DNA of 64,000 bases from Candidatus Devosia phytovorans. Lineage in GTDB: Bacteria > Pseudomonadota > Alphaproteobacteria > Rhizobiales > Devosiaceae. A program made the translations under genes and the position numbers. The stretch's first letter is position 1. Each line of letters opens with the position of its first letter. Below the pieces are notes generated by a model. The model was given only the letters and a program-made list of their open reading frames with translations, was not told the DNA's origin and made no database searches. Below are positions 40,853-48,515 of this stretch, piece after piece. The DNA lies in the NCBI GenBank assembly GCA_029202405.1, contig CP119312.1:3539001-3603000 (forward strand), in the 5' to 3' direction.

Positions 40853-40977
40853 GGGGTCCGAATCAGTCGTTTTCTGGTGAAGTTTGTTCTATCGGAATGG
40901 GGGTATATCCCCAAGCAAAATGGGCTTTTGAAGGCTTTTGGCAGGGGATTGGCCACCCCTTTTCGTAGCCACGATTT

Positions 40978-42093
40978 TCAGTCTCTGGCCAGGCGCCCGT
41001 CCCTGACGATGATCATCTGCGCCCGATCACCCAGAGCTTCGAACAAAACCTTGTCGGTGCCGGTGAGAAAGCATTGAGTGCCAAGCCCGTCGAGCGCCGA
41101 AAACAAGGCCCGGCGACGATCGGGATCGAGATGGGCGGCGATTTCGTCGAGCAGCAGGAAGGGCGTGATCGACGTCCGCAGCTTGACCAGTCGCGCATGG
41201 GCGAGAATGAGCCCGATCAGAAGAGCTTTCTGCTCCCCCGTCGAGCCGAGGGAGGCCGGCATGGCCTTCTGCGCATAGGTGACTTCGAGATCCACTCTAT
41301 GTGGACCAGATATGGTGCGTCCGGCCGCGCGATCAACCCCGCGGGAGGCCCGCCAGAGGGCGCTGAGGGCCGATTCCAGCGCTGCCGATGACGCGGGCTC
41401 GGCGCCCTGATCGAAGAGCGGCGTCAGCGCCAGATGGGCTGCGGGGAAGCTCTCGTCGTCGAGGCTCTGCTCGATCAACGCCTGGAGGTGATGGAGGCTA
41501 TCGGTGCGGGCCAGATGAATGGAGGCGCCGAGTTCGGCCATCTGTGCCTCGATAGCCGAGAGCCAGGATGTGTCGCCATTGTCCTCAAGCAGGCGGTTGC
41601 GCTGGCGCATGGCCTTTTCGTAGTCGCTGACCGAGGCGGAATGGGAAGGAATGAGCGTGGTCACCAGCCGGTCAAGAAAGCGCCTGCGGTCGCCGGAGGG
41701 GCCGGAGAACAGACCATCCATGGCCGGGGTCAGCCAGAGCACGCGCAGATAATCGCTCATGGCCTCGATGGAGCGGGCGTTGGCGCCATTGATGCGCACA
41801 CGACGCCCACCATCGGGCGAGGCGCCGGTGCCGATATCGGCGGGACCATCGTCGGTCTCGACTGTGGCCGCGACAGCCCAGGGCTGGTCGGAACCCTGGC
41901 TTTGCAGCGTGTCAAAGCTGGCGCCGCGCAGGCCTCGGCCGGGCGAGAGCACGGAGACAGCTTCGAGCAGGTTGGTCTTGCCGGCACCATTGGGGCCGGT
42001 CAGGACAACGTGGCGGGGATCGAGATCCAGCGCCGCCGCCGCGTAATTGCGGAAGGCGGTGAGGCGCAGGCGGGAGAGATGACGGATCGTGAT
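40978..42093 (-). CDS. recF: DNA replication and repair protein RecF, apparent ATC start
   Basis: The reading frame encodes a full RecF of 371 residues: ITIRHLSRLRLTAFRNYAAA, Walker A GPNGAGKTN (33-41), SPGRGLRGASFD, LWLTPAMDGLFSGPSGDRRR, the signature STGEQKALLIGLILAHA and Walker B FLLLDEIAAHLDPDR. It loads RecA at gaps. No ATG, GTG or TTG exists in frame between the dnaN stop (42105) and the P-loop. The best start is ATC at 42093, 7 bases after AAGG, which gives the family N-terminus. A start at the first ATG would remove the P-loop. recF is in frame with dnaN, with only one stop codon and three codons between. Confidence 0.88.
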   Translation of the reverse strand: MTIRHLSRLRLTAFRNYAAAALDLDPRHVVLTGPNGAGKTNLLEAVSVLSPGRGLRGASFDTLQSQGSDQPWAVAATVETDDGPADIGTGASPDGGRRVRINGANARSIEAMSDYLRVLWLTPAMDGLFSGPSGDRRRFLDRLVTTLIPSHSASVSDYEKAMRQRNRLLEDNGDTSWLSAIEAQMAELGASIHLARTDSLHHLQALIEQSLDDESFPAAHLALTPLFDQGAEPASSAALESALSALWRASRGVDRAAGRTISGPHRVDLEVTYAQKAMPASLGSTGEQKALLIGLILAHARLVKLRTSITPFLLLDEIAAHLDPDRRRALFSALDGLGTQCFLTGTDKVLFEALGDRAQMIIVRDGRLARD

Positions 42094-42102
42094 GTCCCTG
42101 CC

Positions 42103-43224
42103 TTACACGCGCATCGGCATCAGCACATACAGCGCGCGGGTTTCGCCTTCGTCGCGGACCAGCGTGGGCGAGCCGGCGTCGTTGAACATGAAGACGGCGC
42201 TTTCGCTGCGGATCTGGCTGATGATGTCGAGCAGGTAGCGGGCATTGAAGCCGATCTCGAAACCGTCGGTGTCGAACTCGACCGCCAGCTCTTCGCTGGC
42301 CGTGCCATGATCGGGATTGGTGACCGAGAGTTCGAGCAGGCCATCCTTGGCCTGGAGCTTGACGGCCTTGCCACCGCGATCGGAGGCAATGGTGGAGACG
42401 CGATCGACGGCCGTGGCAAAACTCGCCCGGTCCACATTCATCTGCTTGTCGTTGTTCTTGGGCGTGACGCGATCGTAGTCGGGGAAGGTGCCCTCGATCA
42501 GCTTGGACAGCAGAACGACCGAGCCGACGGTGAAGCGGATCTTGGTGTCGGAAACTTCGATTTTCGCATCGCCTTCAGCGCCATCAAGGAGCTTCTGGAC
42601 TTCGCCGACGGTCTTTTTCGGCACGATGATGCCCGGCATGCCGGCAGCGCCTTCGGGCGCCTCGATCTCGGCGCGGGCCATGCGGTGACCGTCAGTCGCG
42701 ACGGCGCGCAGCACGGTGCCGATGTTGGACACATCGACCGTGTGGAAATAAATGCCATTGAGGTAGTAGCGCGTCTCTTCATTGGAGATGGCGAACTGGG
42801 TGCGCTCGATCAGCTCGCGGAAGCTCTGGGCCGGCATGGTGAATTCATGGCCGAAAGCGCCGGACTTGAGATCGGGGAAGCTGTCGGGATTGATACAGGC
42901 GAGGTTGAAGCGCGAGCGGCCGGAGGTGAGAACCATGTTCTCGCCGCCATCGGTTTCGAGGCGCACTTCGGCGCCATCGGCCAGCTTGCGGACGATTTCA
43001 TAGAGCGTATGCGCCGGAACCGTCGTGGTGCCGGGGGTCGAGACCATGGCCGGCACGCTTTCAGTGACCTCGATGTCGAGATCGGTGGCGCGCAGTTCGA
43101 CCTTGTCGTCACTGGCCTTGAACAGGACGTTGGCCAGAATGGGATAGGTATTGCGCCGTTCCACGACCCGGTGCACATGGCTCAGCGACTTGAGCAGATG
43201 ATTGCGTTCGAGCGTGACTTTCAT
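42103..43224 (-). CDS. dnaN: DNA polymerase III sliding clamp (beta subunit)
   Basis: A 373-residue beta clamp starting MKVTLERNHLLKSLSHVHRV. The three clamp domains are visible in VLFKASDDKVELRATDLDIE, RSRFNLACINPDSFPDL, RYYLNGIYFHTVD, and the C-terminal VFMFNDAGSPTLVRDEG with ending YVLMPMRV (the canonical MPMR tail). The start at 43224 matches the family; the open frame continues upstream to 43374 without similarity. recF follows after 9 bases. A strong hairpin lies 17 bases upstream of the ATG. Confidence 0.98.
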   Translation of the reverse strand: MKVTLERNHLLKSLSHVHRVVERRNTYPILANVLFKASDDKVELRATDLDIEVTESVPAMVSTPGTTTVPAHTLYEIVRKLADGAEVRLETDGGENMVLTSGRSRFNLACINPDSFPDLKSGAFGHEFTMPAQSFRELIERTQFAISNEETRYYLNGIYFHTVDVSNIGTVLRAVATDGHRMARAEIEAPEGAAGMPGIIVPKKTVGEVQKLLDGAEGDAKIEVSDTKIRFTVGSVVLLSKLIEGTFPDYDRVTPKNNDKQMNVDRASFATAVDRVSTIASDRGGKAVKLQAKDGLLELSVTNPDHGTASEELAVEFDTDGFEIGFNARYLLDIISQIRSESAVFMFNDAGSPTLVRDEGETRALYVLMPMRV

Positions 43225-43241
43225 GCGAATACTTCCCTGAA

Positions 43242-43285
43242 GCGCCTTCAGGAAAAGTGGTTGCCACTTTTCCGTTTGAAGGCGC
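43242..43285 (-). repeat. Long hairpin repeat in the dnaN leader
   Basis: Arms GCGCCTTCA + GGAAAAGTGG pair with CCACTTTTCC + TGAAGGCGC, with a TTG loop and a 3-base bulge: a 19-pair stem. It lies 17 bases upstream of the dnaN ATG. The GCCACTTTTCC word also occurs at 20880-20925, so it is probably a dispersed element captured in the leader. It could also affect dnaN translation. Confidence 0.6.
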
Positions 43286-43424
43286 GAACGAACTATGCCT
43301 ACGCGCTGCGCCCATGGCAGCAAGACCCCGGCAGACCGGGGTTGGACATTTACAATTTCATAACAGATTAGCAAGGGTTGGGTCGCCGCAGGGCGCGGAA
43401 ATCCCCGATTTCACGCCGGCTTGC

Positions 43425-43814
43425 TTAACTGGAAAAGATGATCTGGATGGCGAAGTGCTGATGCGCCATCAGTCCGAAGTCGCGCAGACCTTCGAAAGGG
43501 GTGCAGCGATCGAGCGCCCTGGTGATGCTCTGGACGAGAACCGCGTTCTTTTTGACGGACTTGCCGTCCAATTCGATGTCGGGCTCTTCGGTCAGCGTGC
43601 CGTCGCCCTTGAAGTTGATGGTGATGGCGACATTGCGCCCCTCGTAGCTGGGCGGAACGCTCCAGCAGGCCGTCAGGGCCTGTCGGAGGTGGTTGCGAAT
43701 GCCGTCCTGATCAACCACGGGTGGTGGTGGCGCAGGAGTCGGGACCGGAGCTTGGGAGTGGGCCGGCCCGGAGAGGCAGGCGAGGAAGAGCAGAATGGGG
43801 AGGTGCCGGATCAT
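43425..43814 (-). CDS. Small periplasmic protein with TonB/TolA C-terminal-like fold
   Basis: About 129 residues from the ATG at 43814. A signal peptide (MIRHLPILLFLACLSGPAHS) precedes a Pro-rich linker (APVPTPAPPPPVVDQD) and a domain with LTACWSVPPSYEGRNVAITI, NFKGDGTLTEEP and SITRALDRCTPFEGL. The order (Cys, GxL, RAxxxCxPF) recalls TolA/TonB C-terminal domains. It lies between dnaA and dnaN, where such a gene is not usual. Function is unknown; a scaffold role in the envelope is only a guess. Confidence 0.65.
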   Translation of the reverse strand: MIRHLPILLFLACLSGPAHSQAPVPTPAPPPPVVDQDGIRNHLRQALTACWSVPPSYEGRNVAITINFKGDGTLTEEPDIELDGKSVKKNAVLVQSITRALDRCTPFEGLRDFGLMAHQHFAIQIIFSS

Positions 43815-43931
43815 GATGGCAAGCTCGGGCATGGTGATGGCAGGAAAATGACAGAGGCCCTTGCCTGCGAAGGAAGGAGCCTCTGGGATTGCTGCCCTGC
43901 GCGCATAACGCTCCGGGCGTAGAAGTCTAAA

Positions 43932-43950
43932 ATCGCTCCACAGGAGCGAT
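43932..43950 (-). terminator. Terminator of dnaA
   Basis: ATCGCTCC-ACA-GGAGCGAT; on the minus strand the stem is followed by TTTTAG, 21 bases beyond the dnaA stop at 43971. Confidence 0.75.
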
Positions 43951-43970
43951 CTTGCGCGTTGCGCCGACTT

Positions 43971-45437
43971 CTACTCTTCAAGCATTCTCTTGAGCAGTTC
44001 GATTTCCTGCGCCAGTTCGAGGTCGTCCTTGATCATCTGCTCGACCTTGCGGACGCTGTGCAGGACGGTGGTGTGGTCCCTGCCACCAAAGCGGCGGCCG
44101 ATTTCGGGGAGCGAACGGGAGGTCAGCGCCTTGGCCAGGAACATGGCGATCTGGCGCGGACGGACGACGTCGCGCGAGCGGCGGGCCGAGAGCAGTTCGT
44201 TGCGCGGCACCTTGTAGTGGCGCGAGACGATCTTGAGGATGTCTTCGATGCGGACGCGACGGGCTTCGCGGGCCCGGATCAGGTCGCCCAGGGTCTTTTC
44301 GGCCAGCGGGACGGTGATCAGTTCGCCGGTCAGCTGGTTGGCAGCAACGAGGCGGTTGACGGCGCCATCGAGGTCGCGGCCATGGCTGATGACGGCACGC
44401 GCGACATAGTCAATGACGGGCGCCGGGAAATGCATGCCGAAGCGGGCGGTTGCCTGATCGGCGCGGCGCTGCACGATGGACTTGCGCAGATCGAGGTCAA
44501 AGCCCGAGATCGGGACCACAAGACCACCCGAGAGGCGCGAGCGAATGCGCTCATCGATCATTTCAAGATCGCGCGGCGGGGCATCGCCGGCCACAACGAC
44601 CTGCTTGGCGCCGGTGAGGAGAGTACCAAGGGTATGGCCGAATTCGGTGGCCGACTTGCCCTGCAGGAACTGCATGTCATCGATCAGCAGCAGATCGACA
44701 CGGCGCAGCCATTCCTTGAAGCCGAGCGCGGACTGGCGCTGCACGGCGGTGATGAAATGGTACATGAAGTGGTCGGCGGTCAGGTAGACGATGTTCTTGC
44801 TGGCATCGGCCGACTGCACGGCATGGGCAATGGCATTGAGCAGATGGCTCTTGCCCAGGCCCACGGTGGAATGAATGTAGACCGGATTGAAGGTCACGGT
44901 GTTGTTGGCGGCGGCATTGGCGATCTGGCGGGCAACGCCCAGGGCCATTTCATTGGCTTCGCCGGCCACGAATGTATCAAAGGTCATGCGCGGATCGATG
45001 GCGCTGCCGGCCAGGGCATCGCCCTTGCTGGCCGAATTGTCACGCACGAGGCGCGGCTGGCTGAGCTGCACCGGGGCGGGTGCGGCAGCGGCCTGGGTCG
45101 CAGGAGCGGTGCTATCGGACTGGGCAGCCGGCTCGGCAGCCACGGGGGCAAGGCGCGGACGGGCCTGGCCATTGACCCGCAGGGTTACCTGGATGCGGCT
45201 CACATGCTCGGCATCGAGGCGGAAGGCCTCGAGGATGCGCTCGGCATAATTGGACTGGACCCAGGAGCAGAGGAAGCGCGTGGGGGCCGAGAGATGCACC
45301 ACGTCATCGACCATTTCCTCGAGCTCGAGGCGGGCGAACCAGGAGGCGAAGACATCATCGCCCACACCGGCCTTGAGCCGAGCGCGCACACGGTTCCACA
45401 TATCGCGCTGGCCTTCGGAACTATCGGGAGTGCTCAT
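43971..45437 (-). CDS. dnaA: Chromosomal replication initiator protein DnaA
   Basis: A 488-residue DnaA. Domain I is MWNRVRARLKAGVGDDVFAS; an Ala/Pro-rich linker (about 95-145) precedes the AAA+ core: TFDTFVAGEANEMALGVARQ, Walker A VGLGKSHLLNAIAH, Walker B VDLLLIDDMQFLQGK, and sensor regions. Domain IV ends with the box-binding signature GGRDHTTVLHSVRKVEQM. The linker between domains I and III is somewhat long. I start at the ATG at 45437 (MSTPDSSEGQRD). Upstream lies the 0.9 kb noncoding region with GANTC sites. Confidence 0.97.
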   Translation of the reverse strand: MSTPDSSEGQRDMWNRVRARLKAGVGDDVFASWFARLELEEMVDDVVHLSAPTRFLCSWVQSNYAERILEAFRLDAEHVSRIQVTLRVNGQARPRLAPVAAEPAAQSDSTAPATQAAAAPAPVQLSQPRLVRDNSASKGDALAGSAIDPRMTFDTFVAGEANEMALGVARQIANAAANNTVTFNPVYIHSTVGLGKSHLLNAIAHAVQSADASKNIVYLTADHFMYHFITAVQRQSALGFKEWLRRVDLLLIDDMQFLQGKSATEFGHTLGTLLTGAKQVVVAGDAPPRDLEMIDERIRSRLSGGLVVPISGFDLDLRKSIVQRRADQATARFGMHFPAPVIDYVARAVISHGRDLDGAVNRLVAANQLTGELITVPLAEKTLGDLIRAREARRVRIEDILKIVSRHYKVPRNELLSARRSRDVVRPRQIAMFLAKALTSRSLPEIGRRFGGRDHTTVLHSVRKVEQMIKDDLELAQEIELLKRMLEE

Positions 45438-46271
45438 GACAGGGTTTTCGCTCTGTTTGGTCGAAAGGGTGGAGGAGGTAGTGGCCTGAGCCCAACTGTC
45501 TCCACCGGCGGTCGCCTGTCGCATCATCTATAGTGCCCCAATTTTCACAATGCCGGACGCCCGCACAGCGACCCGGATTTATCTTCATGCCGTGGCCGCT
45601 ATCCTTTCGGATGCAGGCCAAAGCTCCGCCACCTTGCCCACTGAGCGCGGACAATATTGCTCTGCCTGGCGGGATGGCCCGCCAGCGCCAAAACTAGTTC
45701 TGTCGTGGACCCGGTCAGATCGACCGAAGGTTTTGAACTAAACTTTGCCGGCCTCGATCGAACCGGAAGCCAAACATGCTACCAACACAACCTTCACCGG
45801 AACGAACCACTTGGCATTGCTGCCAAGGTGCCAAAACTAACGCCCTGAAATGACCCTGCCAACTTGGGTGGAACACTCTATTTTGGTGTTCTTTCCGCCG
45901 CTGACCAGATTACTTTAGAGGGTGGATTTTGGTGCCGCAACCGTGGAATCTGCAAAATGAGGGCTTGACTCTAAGGTTGTGTTTTTGGCTTCCGCAGCCC
46001 TCCGAAAAACCTTGCGAGCAAGGGCCTGTGACTCAAGGCAGAATCCCGTCACGGACCGTCATCGAAGGGTAAAAATATTATTTCCGTGACAGTCGCCTTT
46101 TAACGACCCGCCTGGTGCATGGCACCTCAGCGGGAGCGTAAAACCTTCTCTAACTCACTGGCATAGCTAGGAAAGTACAAAACGCACGCGGAACTGCGAC
46201 AGGGGGTCGCTGGCGTCACACCGGCGACATAAAACTGTCAAACCGGAAAAGCTTGCCAGTATACCGACAAA
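45438..46271. other. Noncoding region upstream of dnaA: candidate dnaA control region or origin-type sequence
   Basis: No gene is convincing here. The region has: four GANTC sites in 100 bases (45946, 45967, 46030, 46041); an interrupted inverted repeat in which GGAAGCCAAA (45765-45774) and AACACAACCTT (45784-45794) recur complementary and contiguous at 45973-45993; a 10-base direct repeat GCCAAAACTA (45687, 45830); a hairpin GTCGC...GCGAC (46206-46228); and an AT-rich stretch at 46071-46083. No exact TTATCCACA DnaA box was found. In many alphaproteobacteria the origin is near hemE, so the origin assignment is uncertain. Confidence 0.4.
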
Positions 46272-46277
46272 GAAAAT

Positions 46278-46295
46278 GGGCCCCTTGCGGGACCC
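46278..46295 (-). terminator. Terminator of rpsT
   Basis: On the minus strand GGGTCCC-GCAA-GGGGCCC (GNRA loop, one G-U pair) is followed by ATTTTCTTTG, about 50 bases after the rpsT stop. Confidence 0.75.
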
Positions 46296-46345
46296 AATTT
46301 CATCTACCGTCGGCTGCCAGTCAATGGGCGCCGCGGCTATCGGCT

Positions 46346-46612
46346 TCAGGCGCTGAGAGCCTTCACGCGGCTGTTGAGGCGCGAGATCTTGCGGGCGGCC
46401 AGGTTGGCATGGATGATGCCCTTGGTCGACGCGCGGTTGATCTCGGGAGCAGCTGCGTTGAGCGCTTCCATGGCGACCTTGTGGTCACCGGCGGTGATGG
46501 CTTCTTCAACCTTGCGGATGAAGGTACGGACGCGCGAACGGCGCGACTTGTTGACCGCGGTGCGGGCTTCGATCTTGCGGGTAGCCTTTTTGGCTGAAGG
46601 CGTATTGGCCAT
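46346..46612 (-). CDS. rpsT: 30S ribosomal protein S20
   Basis: An 88-residue S20 from the ATG at 46612: MANTPSAKKATRKIEARTAV, SRRSRVRTFIRKVEEAITAG and the C-terminal KGIIHANLAARKISRLNSRV. It binds 16S rRNA in the small subunit. It is adjacent to the dnaA noncoding region and to mutM, the order found in other Hyphomicrobiales. An in-frame ATG at 46633 is not used by the family. Confidence 0.97.
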   Translation of the reverse strand: MANTPSAKKATRKIEARTAVNKSRRSRVRTFIRKVEEAITAGDHKVAMEALNAAAPEINRASTKGIIHANLAARKISRLNSRVKALSA

Positions 46613-46766
46613 AACGGTCCTCTTTGCGTCCAACCGGCCAACAAGCGCTCGAGAGTCGCAGGCGTCCGGGGATAAAATGAAATCGGCGGCACATCGACTG
46701 CCGCCAAGTTGGGCGGTCTATAGGGGATGGGGCGCCAAGCGTCAACTGGATTCAATCCAGCGCAGG

Positions 46767-47654
46767 TCAGGGCTTCTTCTGGCACACGGGGCAGAAGAAG
46801 GTGGAACGGCCCGACTGGACGATCCGCGCGATGGTACCGCTACATAAAGGCGTGGGGCAAGGCTCGCCTTCACGGTCATAAACAGCAAAGCGATGCTGGA
46901 AATAGCCCGAGCCGCCTTCGGCATTGCGGAAGTCGCGCAGCGTCGAGCCGCCGACCTCGATGGCCTCCACCAGAACCTGGCGGACGGCATGGGCGAGATC
47001 TTCCAGCGCGACCTTGGGCTTGCCCCTCGCCGTCACCAGAGTCTGGGCATGGACGGTGGGCAGGATGTGGCTGCGGTGCAGGGCCTCGGCAACATAGATA
47101 TTGCCCAGGCCGGCGACGACGCGCTGGTCGAGGAGGGCAGCCTTGATAGGCGACTTCTTTCCCTTGAACTTGTCGGCCATTTCATCGGCGTTGAAATCAT
47201 TGCCCAAAGGCTCGGGGCCGAGGCCCTGCAGATAGGGGCTCTGCTCGGGGTCATCGAAGAGATCGATGAAGCCGAAGCGGCGCGGGTCGGCATAAATCAG
47301 GTGGCTCTTGCCGTGGGTGGGATGGGCAATGTCCCAGACCATATGGTCGTGCTTGGGCTCGGTGCCTGGCTCGTAATAGCGCGGCGGCTTGTCGATGCCG
47401 TGCTCGGCAAAGCGCCAGGAGCCGGTCATGCCGAGATGGCTGAGCACGGTCTTGCCATTGTCGAGCTGGATGAGGAGATATTTGGCCCGACGGCCGACCG
47501 CGGTGATGGTGGCGCCTTCGATGGACTTGGCCAGGCCTGTGGGGAAGGGAAAGCGCAGGTTTTCGCGGTTGAGCGTGACTTTGTCGATACGCGCGCCGAC
47601 TATCCAGGGCTCAAGCCCGCGGCGGACGGTTTCGACCTCTGGTAGTTCGGGCAT
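46767..47654 (-). CDS. mutM: Formamidopyrimidine-DNA glycosylase (Fpg)
   Basis: A 295-residue Fpg that removes 8-oxoguanine. The catalytic N-terminus is MPELPEVETVRRGLEPW (Pro1 and Glu2 after Met removal). Other family marks are RRAKYLLIQLDNGKTVLSHL, GMTGSW, LLDQRVVAGLGNIYVAEAL and the C-terminal zinc finger PCPTPLCSGTIARIVQSGRS with TFFCPVC. The start at 47654 is fixed by the required N-terminal Pro; the upstream extension to 47693 would abolish activity. It faces away from ubiE. Confidence 0.97.
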   Translation of the reverse strand: MPELPEVETVRRGLEPWIVGARIDKVTLNRENLRFPFPTGLAKSIEGATITAVGRRAKYLLIQLDNGKTVLSHLGMTGSWRFAEHGIDKPPRYYEPGTEPKHDHMVWDIAHPTHGKSHLIYADPRRFGFIDLFDDPEQSPYLQGLGPEPLGNDFNADEMADKFKGKKSPIKAALLDQRVVAGLGNIYVAEALHRSHILPTVHAQTLVTARGKPKVALEDLAHAVRQVLVEAIEVGGSTLRDFRNAEGGSGYFQHRFAVYDREGEPCPTPLCSGTIARIVQSGRSTFFCPVCQKKP

Positions 47655-47747
47655 TGGCTTCTCTTTTACCTGTGCGTCTTTGTGCCATGGCAAAGCCGGA
47701 TTGGGTTGAATATGGTGCGCGCCAAGAAAAACCTATAGGCGATAGCC

Positions 47748-48512
47748 ATGACCAACGCGCAAGAAACCACTCATTTCGGCGAGCAGACTGTGGCGATGGA
47801 TGACAAGCAGGGCATGGTCAATGCCGTGTTCCACAATGTCGCCGACCGCTATGACCTGATGAACGACCTGATGAGCGCCGGGGTTCACCGCCTCTGGAAA
47901 GACGCCATGGTCAATGAACTGGCGCCGCCCAAGACAGGTACCCGACCCTGGCGCGTGCTCGACATGGCGGGCGGCACCGGCGATATCGGCGAGCGCATCA
48001 TCAATGCCTCGGTCGGCTATGCGCAAGTTGTCGTCAGCGACATCAATACGGACATGCTGCGCGTGGGCGCGGAGCGGGCCAAGAGCTGGCGCTATCCGGC
48101 GCAGGCAAAATTCGTCGAGGCCAATGCCGAAGAGCTGCCCTTCGAGGACAATAGCTTTGACGCCTATACGATTGCCTTTGGCATCCGCAACGTGCCGCGC
48201 GTGCAAAAGGCGCTGAATGAGGCCCATCGCGTGCTGAAACGTGGCGGGCGGCTGCTGGTGCTGGAATTTTCCCAGGTCGACGTGCCGGGGTTCGACGCTT
48301 TCTACAAGCTCTATTCGGACCGGCTGATCCCGCCCATGGGGAAGGTGGTGACCGGCGACAGCCAGCCCTATCAGTATTTCATCGAATCGATCCGCAAGTT
48401 CCCGGCACCGCAGGCCTTTGACGGCATGATCGCCCAGGCTGGCTTCAAGCGCGTGAAACACCAGAGCTTTACGGGCAATATCGCCACGCTGTTTTCCGGG
48501 TGGAAGATCTAG
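47748..48512 (+). CDS. ubiE: Ubiquinone/menaquinone biosynthesis C-methyltransferase
   Basis: A 254-residue UbiE. Family motifs are VFHNVADRYDLMNDLMSAGV, the SAM site VLDMAGGTGDIGERI and IAFGIRNVPRVQKALNEAHR followed by LVLEFSQVDVP. It methylates a quinone precursor ring. It is followed by ubiB after 3 bases, so the two form one unit for ubiquinone synthesis. It is divergent from mutM, the standard order (mutM-ubiE-ubiB) in this group. Confidence 0.97.
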   Translation: MTNAQETTHFGEQTVAMDDKQGMVNAVFHNVADRYDLMNDLMSAGVHRLWKDAMVNELAPPKTGTRPWRVLDMAGGTGDIGERIINASVGYAQVVVSDINTDMLRVGAERAKSWRYPAQAKFVEANAEELPFEDNSFDAYTIAFGIRNVPRVQKALNEAHRVLKRGGRLLVLEFSQVDVPGFDAFYKLYSDRLIPPMGKVVTGDSQPYQYFIESIRKFPAPQAFDGMIAQAGFKRVKHQSFTGNIATLFSGWKI

Positions 48513-48515
48513 CCG

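Noticed and set aside
40978..41952. recF starting at the first ATG (41952)
   Set aside because: That start would remove residues 1-47, including the FRNY element and the Walker A motif that are clearly encoded upstream.
41434..43371. A long plus-strand frame spanning recF and dnaN
   Set aside because: It arises because dnaN and recF are in the same frame; both real proteins are on the minus strand.
45438..46345. Exact DnaA boxes (TTATCCACA) in the dnaA upstream region
   Set aside because: I scanned both strands by eye and found only poor matches such as ATTTTCACA (45541), so I do not call an origin.
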